Assembly: GCF_007954365.1 (NCBI RefSeq)
Contig: NZ_VOLO01000005.1
Coordinates: 1 to 64,000 of the forward strand
Reading direction: 5' to 3'
DNA: 64,000 bases
Source of the DNA: Frigoribacterium sp. ACAM 257
Lineage (GTDB): Bacteria > Actinomycetota > Actinomycetes > Actinomycetales > Microbacteriaceae
The notes below the pieces were generated by a model. It was not told the DNA's origin. It was given only the letters and a program-made list of their open reading frames with translations, and searched no databases. How positions within the stretch are numbered: position 1 is the stretch's first letter; each line of letters begins with the position of its first letter. Made by a program: the position numbers and the translations under genes. Of the stretch, positions 35,728-44,654 are shown in pieces.

Positions 35728-36813
35728 ATGTCTGGCAGCACCTTCGGTGAACTCTTCCGCGTCACGAACTTCGGCGAGTCGCACGGCGTCGCCATCGGCT
35801 GCGTCATCGACGGGTGCCCTCCGGGCCTCGTGCTGACCGAGGCCGACATCCAGGCGGACCTCGACCGTCGCCGCCCTGGCACGTCGCGCCACGTGACGCA
35901 GCGCAGGGAGCCCGACGCCGTCGAGATCCTGTCCGGCGTGTACGAGGGCCGGACGACGGGCACGCCGATCGCCCTGCTCATCCGGAACGTCGACCAGCGC
36001 AGCAAGGACTACGGCAACATCCTCGACACGTTCCGGCCGGGGCACGCGGACTACACGTACTGGCGCAAGTACGGGGTGCGCGACCCTCGCGGCGGGGGCC
36101 GCTCCTCCGCCCGCCTCACGGCGCCGATGGTGGCCGCCGGTGCCGTCGCGCGCAAGTGGCTGCAGGAGCAGGGCGGCATCTCGTTCACCGGCTGGATGAG
36201 CCAGCTCGACGACATCGCCGTCCCGTTCACCGACGAGTCGCAGATCACGCAGAACCCCTTCTTCGCCCCCGACGCCGCGATCGTGCCGCAGCTCGAGGCG
36301 CGCATGGACGAGCTGCGCAAGGCCGGCGACTCGTGCGGCGCGCGCATCGACGTGGTCGCCCGCAACGTGCCCGCGGGCCTCGGCGAGCCCCTGTTCTCGA
36401 AGCTCGACGCGGACATCGCCGCCGCCATGATGGGCATCAACGCGGTCAAGGGCGTCGAGATCGGCGCGGGCTTCGACAGCGTCTCGCAGCGCGGCAGCGA
36501 GCACGGCGACGCGCTGACCCCGGACGGCTTCGCGAGCAACGACGCGGGCGGCGTGCTGGGCGGCATCTCGACCGGCCAGGACCTGCGCGTCTCGGTCGCG
36601 ATCAAGCCGACGAGCTCGATCCGCACGCCGCAGCGGTCGATCGACCGTGAGGGGAACGAGACGAGCGTCGAGACCTTCGGGCGCCACGACCCGTGCGTGG
36701 GCATCCGCGCGACGCCGATCGTGGAGGCGATGCTCGCGCTGGTCGTGATGGACCACGTGCTCGCGTTCCGGGCTCAGATCGGACCCGTTCCGTTCACGCC
36801 CCCGGGGGCCTGA
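35728..36813 (+). CDS. aroC: Chorismate synthase, proteobacterial-type
   Basis: This 361-residue enzyme opens [20 protein letters not shown]. It has the signature [16 protein letters not shown], the FMN/substrate block [27 protein letters not shown] and the end [21 protein letters not shown]. It makes chorismate from EPSP with reduced FMN. The wording matches the E. coli type rather than the usual actinobacterial type, which begins MLRWLTAGESHG. It stands alone without aroK or aroB. It is therefore either a replacement or a second, horizontally acquired copy. Confidence 0.92.
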   Translation: MSGSTFGELFRVTNFGESHGVAIGCVIDGCPPGLVLTEADIQADLDRRRPGTSRHVTQRREPDAVEILSGVYEGRTTGTPIALLIRNVDQRSKDYGNILDTFRPGHADYTYWRKYGVRDPRGGGRSSARLTAPMVAAGAVARKWLQEQGGISFTGWMSQLDDIAVPFTDESQITQNPFFAPDAAIVPQLEARMDELRKAGDSCGARIDVVARNVPAGLGEPLFSKLDADIAAAMMGINAVKGVEIGAGFDSVSQRGSEHGDALTPDGFASNDAGGVLGGISTGQDLRVSVAIKPTSSIRTPQRSIDREGNETSVETFGRHDPCVGIRATPIVEAMLALVVMDHVLAFRAQIGPVPFTPPGA

Positions 36814-36885
36814 TCGGCGCTGCTCGGACCAGCGCCCTGCTCGGACGAGCCGCGCCTCCTGCTGGGCGGCTGAGCCCTCCGGGGC

Positions 36886-37473
36886 TCAGTCGCGGGCCGA
36901 GACGTCCGTGTGGACGAAGTTCGTCGCCGACCGGCTGGCCGTCGGCCCCCGCTGGCCCTGGTACCGCGAGCCGTACTCGCCCGAGCCGTAGGGGTGGTCG
37001 GCCGGCGAGCTGAGGCGGAAGAAGCAGAGCTGCCCGATCTTCATGCCCGGCCAGAGCTTGATCGGCAGCGTCGCCACGTTCGACAGCTCGAGGGTGACGT
37101 GGCCGGTGAAGCCGGGGTCGATGAAGCCGGCCGTCGAGTGCGTCAGCAGGCCGAGGCGGCCGAGCGAGCTCTTGCCCTCGAGCCGGGCGGCGACGTCGTC
37201 GGGCAGCGTGACGCGTTCGTAGGTGCTGCCGAGCACGAACTCGCCCGGGTGCAGGATGAACGGCTCGTCGGCGGGGGTCTCGACGAGGCGGGTCAGCTCG
37301 GGCTGCTCGGCCGCGGGGTCGATGAACGGGTACTTGTGGTTGTCGAACAGCCGGAACAGGCGGTCGAGCCGAACGTCGATGCTCGACGGCTGGATCAGCG
37401 AGGAGTCGTAGGGGTCGAGGCCGATGCGCCCGGCGTCGAGCTCGAGCTTGATGTCGTGGTCGGAGAGCAGCAC
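36886..37473 (-). CDS. dcd: dCTP deaminase (probably bifunctional deaminase/dUTPase)
   Basis: This 195-residue enzyme begins [23 protein letters not shown]. The catalytic and trimer motifs are [33 protein letters not shown], and a C-terminal lid [17 protein letters not shown]. It deaminates dCTP. Actinobacterial members of this form also hydrolyse the dUTP to dUMP, feeding thymidylate synthesis. Start GTG 37473; the ribosome site is weak. It is nine bases from the stop of the GntR gene upstream on the same strand, probably one transcript. Confidence 0.93.
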   Translation of the reverse strand: MLLSDHDIKLELDAGRIGLDPYDSSLIQPSSIDVRLDRLFRLFDNHKYPFIDPAAEQPELTRLVETPADEPFILHPGEFVLGSTYERVTLPDDVAARLEGKSSLGRLGLLTHSTAGFIDPGFTGHVTLELSNVATLPIKLWPGMKIGQLCFFRLSSPADHPYGSGEYGSRYQGQRGPTASRSATNFVHTDVSARD

Positions 37474-37482
37474 GCGGTCAGC

Positions 37483-38232
37483 CTAGTCAGCGGGCAGGGG
37501 GCGCAGGGTCGGGACGGGCGCCTCCTCGACCTCGTGGCTGACGATGGCGATGTGGGTGCGGACCTGGTGCTCGGCGGCGTCGCCGTCGCCGTCGGCGACC
37601 GCACGCGCGGCGGCGACGTGGGCGTCGAGGGTCCCCGGCCAGGGGACGGCCGGCGTGAGCCCGAGATCGGCGCGCCCCTCCAGGATCTCCCGGACGGGCG
37701 ACGCGAGCTCGGCGTAGAGCAGGTTGCCGCTGGCGGCGAGCAGCAGCGAGTGGAACTCGACGTCGACCGCGAGGTACTCGGACGAGTCGCCTCGCCCGGC
37801 CCTGCCGAGGTCGTCGAGCTCGGAGGCGAGGCGCACGAGGCCCGCCCGCTGGTCGTCGGTGGCGTTCCGGGCCGCGAGCCGGGCGGCGGCCGGCTCGAGC
37901 GCGGCGCGCAGCTCCATCAGCTCGACGAGGTGTCGCTGCCGCAGCGGGCCGGCCAGGGTCCAGCGGATGAGCTGCGCGTCGAGCACCCGCCACGACGCCC
38001 GCGGCTGCACGGTCATCCCCACCCGTCGGCGCGACCGGATCAGGTCGAGCGACTCGAGGACGCGCACCGCCTCGCGCACGGACGTCCGGGAGGCCCCGAA
38101 CTCGAGCTCGAGCGCGGCGAGGGTGAGCACGGTGCCCGCGGGCAGGTCGCCCGAGGCGATGCGGCCGCCGAGGGCGTGCACGAGCCGGGCGTGCGTCCCC
38201 TCGGCCCCGGGGCGAGATGTCATGAGGGTCAT
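37483..38232 (-). CDS. GntR/FadR-family regulator of the gluconate cluster
   Basis: This 249-residue protein has a GntR winged helix (LGGRIASGDLPAGTVLTLAALELEFGASRTSVREAVRVLES, about 20-60). An all-helical FCD domain follows with the metal-binding His/Asp pattern (DVEFHSLLLAASGN, DAHVAAARAV). It is divergent from gntP and most likely represses the gntP-idnO-idnD operon. ATG 38223 is a possible alternative start nine bases in. An AT-rich dyad-like AAAGTACTACCTTT (38265-38278) between the genes is a candidate operator. Confidence 0.87.
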   Translation of the reverse strand: MTLMTSRPGAEGTHARLVHALGGRIASGDLPAGTVLTLAALELEFGASRTSVREAVRVLESLDLIRSRRRVGMTVQPRASWRVLDAQLIRWTLAGPLRQRHLVELMELRAALEPAAARLAARNATDDQRAGLVRLASELDDLGRAGRGDSSEYLAVDVEFHSLLLAASGNLLYAELASPVREILEGRADLGLTPAVPWPGTLDAHVAAARAVADGDGDAAEHQVRTHIAIVSHEVEEAPVPTLRPLPAD

Positions 38233-38377
38233 CCTGTCGTAGGCCGAGAGCTCGGCACGACTTGAAAAGTACTACCTTTGATGGCACCCTGGCCTTCACC
38301 GCGGTCGCGCACCTCCTGCGCGCCACGACCGCGGACTCGACGGGCGCAGCCCACGGTATTCAACGGAGAAGATCGAC

Positions 38378-39769
38378 ATGGACGACTGGACACAGACCCT
38401 CGGGGCGGCACCGCTCCTCGCGATCGCCGCGGGGGCGATCGCGTTGATCCTGGTGCTCGTCATCAAGTTCAAGCTGCACGCGTTCCTCACCCTCGTCATC
38501 GTCGCGGCGCTCACGGCGCTCGCGACGGGCATCCCCACGGGCGCCATCGCCGACCTGCTCGTCACGAGCTTCGGCAGCACCCTCGGCTCGGTCGCGCTGC
38601 TCGTCGGGCTCGGGGCCATGCTCGGCCGGCTCGTCGAGTCGTCGGGCGGCGCCCGGGTGCTCGCCGACCGCATGGTCGACGTCTTCGGCGAGAAGCGGGC
38701 CCCGTTCGCCCTCGGTCTCGCGTCGCTGATCATGGGCTTCCCGATCTTCTTCGACGCCGGCCTGATCGTCATGCTGCCGATCGTCTTCGCCGTGGCCCGG
38801 CGCATGGGCGGCAAGTCGCTGCTGCTCTACGGCATCAGCTCCGCCGCGGCCTTCTCGGTCATGCACGTGTTCCTGCCGCCGCACCCGGGTCCGGTGTCCG
38901 CGACCGAGCTGCTCGGCGCCGACCTGGGCATAGTGCTCGTCGCCGGCCTCGTCATCGTGTTCCCCGTCTGGTACATCTCCGGCTACCTGTGGGCGAAGTA
39001 CGTCAACAAGCGCATCCCGCTGCCCGTGCTGTCGCTCTTCGGCACCCCGGAGGACGACGTCCAGGCCGTCAACCCGCCCAAGGCCGGCACGGTCATGGCC
39101 GTCCTCGCCGTCCCGCTCGTCCTGATCCTGCTGAACACGGGGCTCAGCTCGCTCAGCTCGGTGGGAGTCGTGGACGGCGACGCCGGCTGGGTCCAGGCGT
39201 TCGTGCTCGTCGGCACCAGCGGCATCGCCCTGCTCATCTCGGTGCTCGTCGCGGCCGTCGTCCTGGGCCGTGCCCGCGGCGTCGCCGGCAGCGCGCTCGA
39301 GAAGGTGCTCGAGAGCGCCCTCGGCCCCATCTGCTCGGTCGTGCTCATCACCGGAGCTGGCGGCATGTTCGGCGGCGTCCTCCGCGCCTCCGGCATCGGC
39401 GACGCCCTCGCCGACGTGCTGGGCGACCTCGGCCTGCCGGTCATCGTGGCCGCGTGGATCATCGCCGCCATCCTGCGCCTCGCCCAGGGCTCGGCGACCG
39501 TCGCCCTCGTCACCGCCGCGGGCCTCGTCGCCCCGGCCGTCGCGCTGGCCGACCTCAACCCCGTCCAGCTCGCCGCCGTCGTGCTCGCCACGGCCGCGGG
39601 CTCGGTCTTCGCCGGCCACGTCAACGACTCGGGCTTCTGGCTCGTCGGCCGTCTCATGGGCATGGACGTCAAGACCACGCTGCGCGTCTGGACCGTGCAG
39701 CAGGGCGTGGAGTCCGTGCTCGGGTTCGCCGCGGCGCTGCTGATCTTCGCCGTCGGCGCCCTCGTCTGA
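38378..39769 (+). CDS. GntP-family gluconate/idonate permease
   Basis: This 463-residue symporter has about 12-14 helices and typical GntP motifs: FGSTLGSVALLVGLGAMLGRLVESSGG, GFPIFFDAGLIVMLPIVF, FLPPHPGPVSATELLGADLG and HVNDSGFWLV. It imports gluconate, idonate or a related sugar acid with protons. It is the first gene of an operon whose next two genes encode gluconate 5-dehydrogenase and idonate 5-dehydrogenase. Start ATG 38378. Confidence 0.93.
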   Translation: MDDWTQTLGAAPLLAIAAGAIALILVLVIKFKLHAFLTLVIVAALTALATGIPTGAIADLLVTSFGSTLGSVALLVGLGAMLGRLVESSGGARVLADRMVDVFGEKRAPFALGLASLIMGFPIFFDAGLIVMLPIVFAVARRMGGKSLLLYGISSAAAFSVMHVFLPPHPGPVSATELLGADLGIVLVAGLVIVFPVWYISGYLWAKYVNKRIPLPVLSLFGTPEDDVQAVNPPKAGTVMAVLAVPLVLILLNTGLSSLSSVGVVDGDAGWVQAFVLVGTSGIALLISVLVAAVVLGRARGVAGSALEKVLESALGPICSVVLITGAGGMFGGVLRASGIGDALADVLGDLGLPVIVAAWIIAAILRLAQGSATVALVTAAGLVAPAVALADLNPVQLAAVVLATAAGSVFAGHVNDSGFWLVGRLMGMDVKTTLRVWTVQQGVESVLGFAAALLIFAVGALV

Positions 39770-39824
39770 CCGACCGCCCTGACCGGTCGGCCGACCTGAC
39801 CGACCGACCGACCGCCCTGACCGG
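39768..39824. repeat. Direct repeat in the gntP-idnO gap
   Basis: The 19-base sequence GACCGACCGCCCTGACCGG occurs at 39768-39786 (starting within the gntP stop codon) and at 39806-39824, 38 bp apart. It is separated by more GACC units and a GACCGGTCGGCC dyad. It looks like a local duplication. Confidence 0.6.
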
Positions 39825-39857
39825 CCGCCCCGGCTCCCCGCGCACCCAAGGAGAACC

Positions 39858-40628
39858 ATGACCTCGTCCCTGTTCGACCTCACCGGACGGCTCGCCCTCG
39901 TGACCGGCTCCTCCCGGGGCCTCGGCCGCTCGTTCGCCCTGGCCCTCGCGGAGGCGGGGGCCCGGGTGGTCGTGCACGGCCGGGACGCGGAGGCGCTGCG
40001 GGAGACCCAGGACGCCCTCGAGGCCGCCACGGGGACGCGGCCCGCGACGACGGTCTTCGACGTGACGGACGCCGCGGCCGTCGAGGCGGCGGTTGGCGAC
40101 CTGGTGGCCGAGCACGGCGTCCCCGACGTCCTGGTCAACAACGCCGGGGTGCAGAAGCGGGCGCCGTTCACCGAGTTCCCCGTCGAGGACTGGGACGCGG
40201 TCGTCGCGACGAACCTGTCGAGCGTCTTCTACGTCTCGCGCTTCGTCGCGCCCGGCATGGTCGAGCGCGGCTCGGGCAAGATCGTGAACGTCGCGAGCGT
40301 CCAGTCGATGCTGGCCCGGCAGACCATCGCCCCCTACTCGGCGACCAAGGGCGGCGTCGCGCAGCTGAGCCGCGGCATGGCCGCCGACGTGGCGAGGCAC
40401 GGCGTGCAGGTGAACACCCTCTCGCCCGGCTACTTCGCCACCGAGATGAACACCGCGCTCTGGCAGGACGAGGACTTCGACGCGTGGCTCCGTCAGCGCA
40501 CCCCGGCTCAGCGCTGGGGCCGCGTCGAGGAGCTCACGGGGACGCTCATCTACCTCGCCTCGAGCGCGAGCGACTTCGTCTCGGGGCAGAACATCTTCGT
40601 CGACGGCGGCATGACCAGCGTCGTCTGA
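39858..40628 (+). CDS. SDR dehydrogenase, gluconate 5-dehydrogenase-like
   Basis: This 256-residue short-chain dehydrogenase has the cofactor motif VTGSSRGLGRS, the structural NNAG motif in VLVNNAGVQKR, catalytic Ser in NVASVQSML and YxxxK in YSATKGG. It ends GQNIFVDGGMTSVV. The sequence and the operon position suit IdnO, which reduces 5-ketogluconate to gluconate. ATG 39858 follows AAGGAGAACC. Confidence 0.9.
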   Translation: MTSSLFDLTGRLALVTGSSRGLGRSFALALAEAGARVVVHGRDAEALRETQDALEAATGTRPATTVFDVTDAAAVEAAVGDLVAEHGVPDVLVNNAGVQKRAPFTEFPVEDWDAVVATNLSSVFYVSRFVAPGMVERGSGKIVNVASVQSMLARQTIAPYSATKGGVAQLSRGMAADVARHGVQVNTLSPGYFATEMNTALWQDEDFDAWLRQRTPAQRWGRVEELTGTLIYLASSASDFVSGQNIFVDGGMTSVV

Positions 40629-40645
40629 ACCAGGGAGAACGAACC

Positions 40646-41665
40646 GTGAAGACCATCCAGATCGACTCCGCGCTCGTCCTGACCGAGCGCGAGGTCCCCA
40701 CGCCCGACCCCGGTGAGGGCGAGGTGCGGATCCGCGTCGACTTCGTCGGCATCTGCGGCTCCGACCTGCACTACTACTTCGAGGGCGCCAACGGCGCCTT
40801 CGTGGTCGAGGAGCCCCTCGCGCCCGGGCACGAGCTGTCGGGCCGCGTCGACCTCGACCCCAGCGGCCGCTGGGCCGTCGGGACGCCCGTCACCGTGCAC
40901 CCGGCCCGGTTCGGCACGCCGACCGACGGCACCGAGGACGCGCCTCACCTCTGGCCGGGCGGCTCCTACCTCGGCAGCGCGTCGACGCACCCGCACACGC
41001 AGGGCGCCCTCAGCGAGTACCTCGTCGTCGACGAGGGCATGCTCCGTGCGCTGCCCGAGTCGCTCCCGCTCGAGCGGGCCGCGCTCGCCGAGCCGCTCGC
41101 CGTCGCCCTGCACGCCGTGACCCGGGTGGGCGACGTCGCCGGTGCCCGCGTGCTCGTCTCCGGCGCCGGCCCGATCGGCCTGCTCGCGGCCGCCGCCGCC
41201 CGTGCGCGCGGAGCGGCCAGGGTCACCGTCGTCGACGTCCTGCCCGAGCCGCTGGCCCGCGCGCTCGCCGTGGGGGCCGACGAGGTCCTCCGCCTCGGCG
41301 AGGACGCCGTCCCCGCCGACGCCTTCGACGTCGTGCTCGAGTGCTCGGGTGCCGCCCCCGCCGTCAGCGCCGCGTTCGTCGCCGCCCGTCGTCGGGGCGT
41401 CGTCGCCCAGGTCGGCATGGTGCCCGACGTCGCCCGCCCGGTGAACCTCGCGCCCGCCATCTCGAAGGAGCTCACCGTGCTCGGCGTCTTCCGGTTCCGT
41501 GACGAGATCGACGAGGCCGTGCGGATGCTCGCTGACGACCCGGCACTCGGCCAGGTCGTCACGCACGTGGTCGGCAGCGACGACGTCGTGCGGGCCTTCG
41601 ACGTCGCCCGCGACTCGTCGGTCAGCGGCAAGGTGCTCGTCGCCGCCTGGCCCGACAGGACGTAG
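40646..41665 (+). CDS. L-idonate 5-dehydrogenase-like zinc alcohol dehydrogenase
   Basis: This 339-residue medium-chain dehydrogenase has the zinc site GICGSDLHYYFEGANGAF and GHELSGRV. The cofactor motif is VLVSGAGPIGLLAAAAARARGA. The HYYFEGANGAF wording is that of idonate 5-dehydrogenase (IdnD), which oxidises L-idonate to 5-ketogluconate. The structural-zinc Cys cluster seen in many relatives is absent. GTG 40646 follows GGGAGAAC, 17 bp after idnO. With gntP and idnO it gives import and conversion of idonate to gluconate; a gluconate kinase is not in the window. Confidence 0.88.
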   Translation: MKTIQIDSALVLTEREVPTPDPGEGEVRIRVDFVGICGSDLHYYFEGANGAFVVEEPLAPGHELSGRVDLDPSGRWAVGTPVTVHPARFGTPTDGTEDAPHLWPGGSYLGSASTHPHTQGALSEYLVVDEGMLRALPESLPLERAALAEPLAVALHAVTRVGDVAGARVLVSGAGPIGLLAAAAARARGAARVTVVDVLPEPLARALAVGADEVLRLGEDAVPADAFDVVLECSGAAPAVSAAFVAARRRGVVAQVGMVPDVARPVNLAPAISKELTVLGVFRFRDEIDEAVRMLADDPALGQVVTHVVGSDDVVRAFDVARDSSVSGKVLVAAWPDRT

Positions 41666-41737
41666 GAGGCGCGGGCCGACCCTCCTGGACCGGTCGCGCA
41701 GGGCGACGCCCTGCGCTGCAGGAGGAGGATGGGGGGC

Positions 41738-42718
41738 ATGCGTGCCGTCACCGTCCCTGTTCCCGGAGGGCCCTCCGCCCTCGTCGTCAGCGAAGTCCCC
41801 GAGCCCGTCGCCGGCCCGCACGAGGTCGTGATCGACGTCGCGGCGGCCGGCGTGAACCGCGCCGACGTCTCGCAGCGCGAGGGGCACTACCCGTCACCGG
41901 CCGGGGCTCCTGCCTGGCCGGGGCTCGAGGTGAGCGGCACGGTCGTGAGCGTGGGCAGCGAGGTGACCGGCGCCTCCCTCGGCGACTACGTCCTGGCGCT
42001 GCTGTCCGGAGGCGGCTACGCCGACCGCGTGGCCGTCGACGAGGGCCTGCTGCTGCCCTACGCCAAGGGGCTCGACCTCGTCGAGGCGGCCGGGCTGCCC
42101 GAGGCGCTCGCGACCGTGTGGTCGAACGTGTTCATGTCGGCGGGGCTGCAGGCGGGCGAGACGCTGCTGGTGCACGGCGGGTCGAGCGGGGTCGGGTCGA
42201 TCGCGATCCAGCTCGCCGTCGCCCGTGGCGCCACCGTCTACGCGACGGCGGGCTCGGCCGAGAAGACCGCCTTCTGCGAGCAGCTCGGCGCCGCGCGCGG
42301 CATCGACTACAAGCAGGAGGACTTCGTCGAGGTCGTCCGCGAGCTGACCGACGGGCGGGGCGTCGACGTCGTGCTCGACCTCGTCGGCGGCGACTACCTG
42401 GCGCGCGACGTCGAGGCGGTCGCCCCCGGGGGCCGCGTCATGGTCATCGCGACGCAGGGCGGCACGGCCGCGACGATCGACGTGGGGCGCCTGATGGCCA
42501 AGCGCGCCCGCATCTGGGGCACGACCCTGCGGGCCCGTCCGCTCGAGGAGCGCCGCGCGATCATGGCCGAGGTGCGCGAGCACGTCTGGCCGCTCGTCGC
42601 CGCCGGCACGGTGCGACCCGTGCTCGACAGCGTCTACCCGCTCGAGTTCGCGGCCACCGCGCACAGGCGGATGGAGTCGGGGCAGCACCTCGGCAAGATC
42701 GTGCTCGCGGTGCGCTGA
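41738..42718 (+). CDS. NAD(P)H:quinone oxidoreductase (zeta-crystallin type)
   Basis: This 326-residue zinc-free medium-chain reductase has a GroES-like N-domain (VNRADVSQREGHYPSPAGAP), the nucleotide motif VHGGSSGVGSIAIQLA and a C-terminal GQHLGKIVLAVR. It fits the quinone oxidoreductase/PIG3 group, which reduces quinones or enones with NADPH. ATG 41738 was preferred over ATG 41729 because the GGAGGAGG ribosome site is too close to the latter. Confidence 0.9.
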   Translation: MRAVTVPVPGGPSALVVSEVPEPVAGPHEVVIDVAAAGVNRADVSQREGHYPSPAGAPAWPGLEVSGTVVSVGSEVTGASLGDYVLALLSGGGYADRVAVDEGLLLPYAKGLDLVEAAGLPEALATVWSNVFMSAGLQAGETLLVHGGSSGVGSIAIQLAVARGATVYATAGSAEKTAFCEQLGAARGIDYKQEDFVEVVRELTDGRGVDVVLDLVGGDYLARDVEAVAPGGRVMVIATQGGTAATIDVGRLMAKRARIWGTTLRARPLEERRAIMAEVREHVWPLVAAGTVRPVLDSVYPLEFAATAHRRMESGQHLGKIVLAVR

Positions 42719-42780
42719 GGCCGCTCGCATCGCCGCCACGACGCGTCGCAACGCGTCGCGGCGGGTCGGGTCGGGTCGCC

Positions 42781-42834
42781 TCACGTTCCGAGCATCGCGT
42801 CACGGCGTGCCGAGACGTGATGCTCGAAACACGA
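42781..42834. repeat. 54-bp intergenic palindrome, family E copy
   Basis: The ends are TCACGTTCCGAGC (identical to the copy at 21054) and a slightly decayed GCTCGAAACACGA, with a 28-bp interior in the same register. It sits between convergent genes. Confidence 0.68.
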
Positions 42835-42873
42835 TGCGACCCGTGACCCGTCGGCCGGCCGGCCCTCCCGGCG

Positions 42874-43305
42874 TCAGCTCTCGTCGTCGTCGCCCGGGAT
42901 GTGCACGTCGGTGACGGACACGTTGACCTCGGCCACGTCCATGCCGACGAGCTGCTCGATCGCGGCGGCCACGGACTCACGGACCTGGTCGGCGACCTGG
43001 CTGATGGCGACGGGGTACTCCACGACGATGGTGACGTCGGCCGCCACCTGGGTCTCGCCGACCTCGACGCGGACGCCCTGGCCCAGGTCGGTGTTGCCGA
43101 CGACGTCGCGGAGGGCACCGAAGGCGCGGGCCGCTCCGCCGCCGAGGGCGTGCACGCCGGGCACCTCACGGGCAGCGATGCCGGCGACCTTGGCGACCAC
43201 GGCGTCGGCGACGACCGTGCGGCCGGGCGTGGTGCCGTCGGTCACGAGGCCGGTGACGCCGGCGGTCGTGACGTCGGCGGGCGTGGGGGTGCTGTTCTCG
43301 GCCAT
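42874..43305 (-). CDS. Asp23/Gls24 envelope stress protein
   Basis: This 143-residue protein has the Asp23 domain (VVADAVVAKVAGIAAREVPGVHALGGG, then VRVEVGETQVAADVTIVVEYPVAISQVADQVRESVAAAIEQLVGMDVAEVNVSVTDVHIP). Asp23 proteins accumulate at the membrane and respond to envelope stress. It is divergent from a sigma factor gene whose operon holds two more Asp23-like genes. Start ATG 43305. Confidence 0.9.
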   Translation of the reverse strand: MAENSTPTPADVTTAGVTGLVTDGTTPGRTVVADAVVAKVAGIAAREVPGVHALGGGAARAFGALRDVVGNTDLGQGVRVEVGETQVAADVTIVVEYPVAISQVADQVRESVAAAIEQLVGMDVAEVNVSVTDVHIPGDDDES

Positions 43306-43434
43306 GGTGTCTCCGTTCGGTGGCTGTCTGGTGTAGTCATGATGGGACGCACCCCGCGACCTGATCGTCACGGAATCCGTCCCGGTCGTTCCACCCACCG
43401 CCCTCACGAGGGCTGCCGCGCAGAGGAGGCTCCG

Positions 43435-43992
43435 ATGTCCGTCGACCTCGCCGACGCCGCCGACGGCACGCTCGCGTCCCGCGCCGCTGAGGGCGACGAG
43501 CGGGCCTTCGAGGTGCTGCTGCGGCGTCACCTCGGGCTGATGACCGCCTACGCGACGCGGCTGACCTCGTCCAGGGCCGACGCCTCCGACGCCGTGCAGG
43601 AGGCGTCGATCACCATCTGGCGAGAGCTGCCGGGCCTGCAGACCCCCGAGGCCGTGCGCGGCTGGATGATGACGATCGTGTCGCGCAAGGCGTTCGACCT
43701 GATCCGCAGGCGCCGTCCCGCCGCGGACGTCGACGAGCTGGAGGTGCCGTCGACGGACGGCGCCCACGACGACCCCGAGCGGCGGGCGCAGTCGTCCGAC
43801 GCGATGGCGGCGCTGCAGGAGGCCCTCGGCCGCCTGCCCGCCGCCCAGCGCCGCGTCTGGACCATGCGCGAGGTCGGCGGCGAGTCGTACGCTGACATCG
43901 CGCAGCGGACCGGCTCGTCCGTGACCGCCGTGAGGGGCCAGCTCGCCCGTGCCCGAGAGTCCCTGACCCGAGAGATGGAGGCCTGGCGATGA
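43435..43992 (+). CDS. ECF-like sigma-70 factor
   Basis: This 185-residue factor has sigma region 2 (EVLLRRHLGLMTAYATRLTSSRADASDAVQEASITIWRELPGL) and region 4 (ALGRLPAAQRRVWTMREVGGESYADIAQRTGSSVTAVRGQLARARESLTREM). The ATG at 43435 follows GAGGAGG. Its stop overlaps the next start by four bases, coupling it to two Asp23-like proteins that may hold or release it at the membrane. Confidence 0.9.
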   Translation: MSVDLADAADGTLASRAAEGDERAFEVLLRRHLGLMTAYATRLTSSRADASDAVQEASITIWRELPGLQTPEAVRGWMMTIVSRKAFDLIRRRRPAADVDELEVPSTDGAHDDPERRAQSSDAMAALQEALGRLPAAQRRVWTMREVGGESYADIAQRTGSSVTAVRGQLARARESLTREMEAWR

Positions 43993-44654
43993 GCGACCCG
44001 ACGCCCTTCTCGCCTGCCGCACAGCCGGATGAGAGCCCCGTCGCAGGCCGGGCCGCCGAGCCCGGCGCCGGCGTCGACGTCGAGGGTGCCGACACGGGTT
44101 CGGTCTCGATCGAGCGGCTCGCCGACTACCTCGACGCGGGACGTGAGCCCTACGACCCCCTCATCGAGGACGACCCGGAGTGCCTGGCGCAGCTCCTCGC
44201 CCTCGAGCGGCTTCGCGCGCTGTCCTCCGCGCTCGTCGCCGACGACGTCGCGGCGGCGCCGGCGCCCGACCCGTCGTGGATCGCCGGCGTCATGGACAGG
44301 GTCCGGCTCGAGTCGCGCACGGGGCGGGACATCCCCCTCGCCTCGCCCGACGCCCGCAGCACCCTGCACATCACCGAGGGCGCGGTGCGCTCGCTGGTCC
44401 GCGAGGCCGGCGACTCGGTGCCCGGCGTCGTCGTCATCTCGTGCGGGCTGGCCGGCGACGTGGGCGTCGTCGACGCGCCGATCCGGGTCGACGTGGCCGT
44501 GAGCGTCGTTTACGGGGCCGACCTGCGAGGGGTCGCGGAGCTCGTCCGCGAGACGGTGTCCGAGGCTCTGGCCCGGCAGACCGAGATCGTCGTCGAGTCC
44601 CTCGACGTGACCGTGCGTGACGTGCACCTCGACGCCAGGGAGGCAGGACTGTGA
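43989..44654 (+). CDS. Asp23/Gls24-like protein with N-terminal extension
   Basis: In this 221-residue protein, residues 35-90 form a helical module (VSIERLADYLDAGREPYDPLIEDDPECLAQLLALERLRALSS). Residues 110-215 match the Asp23 domain (LHITEGAVRSLVREAGDSVPGVVV, then VSVVYGADLRGVAELVRETVSEALARQTEIVVESLDVTVRDVHL). Start and stop overlap both neighbours. The N-terminal module sits where an anti-sigma domain would be, so it is a candidate regulator of the sigma factor (inference). Confidence 0.8.
   Translation: MSDPTPFSPAAQPDESPVAGRAAEPGAGVDVEGADTGSVSIERLADYLDAGREPYDPLIEDDPECLAQLLALERLRALSSALVADDVAAAPAPDPSWIAGVMDRVRLESRTGRDIPLASPDARSTLHITEGAVRSLVREAGDSVPGVVVISCGLAGDVGVVDAPIRVDVAVSVVYGADLRGVAELVRETVSEALARQTEIVVESLDVTVRDVHLDAREAGL

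Noticed and set aside
38378..41665. Complete idonate-to-6-phosphogluconate pathway
   Set aside because: No gluconate kinase is in the window, so only import and conversion to gluconate can be claimed.
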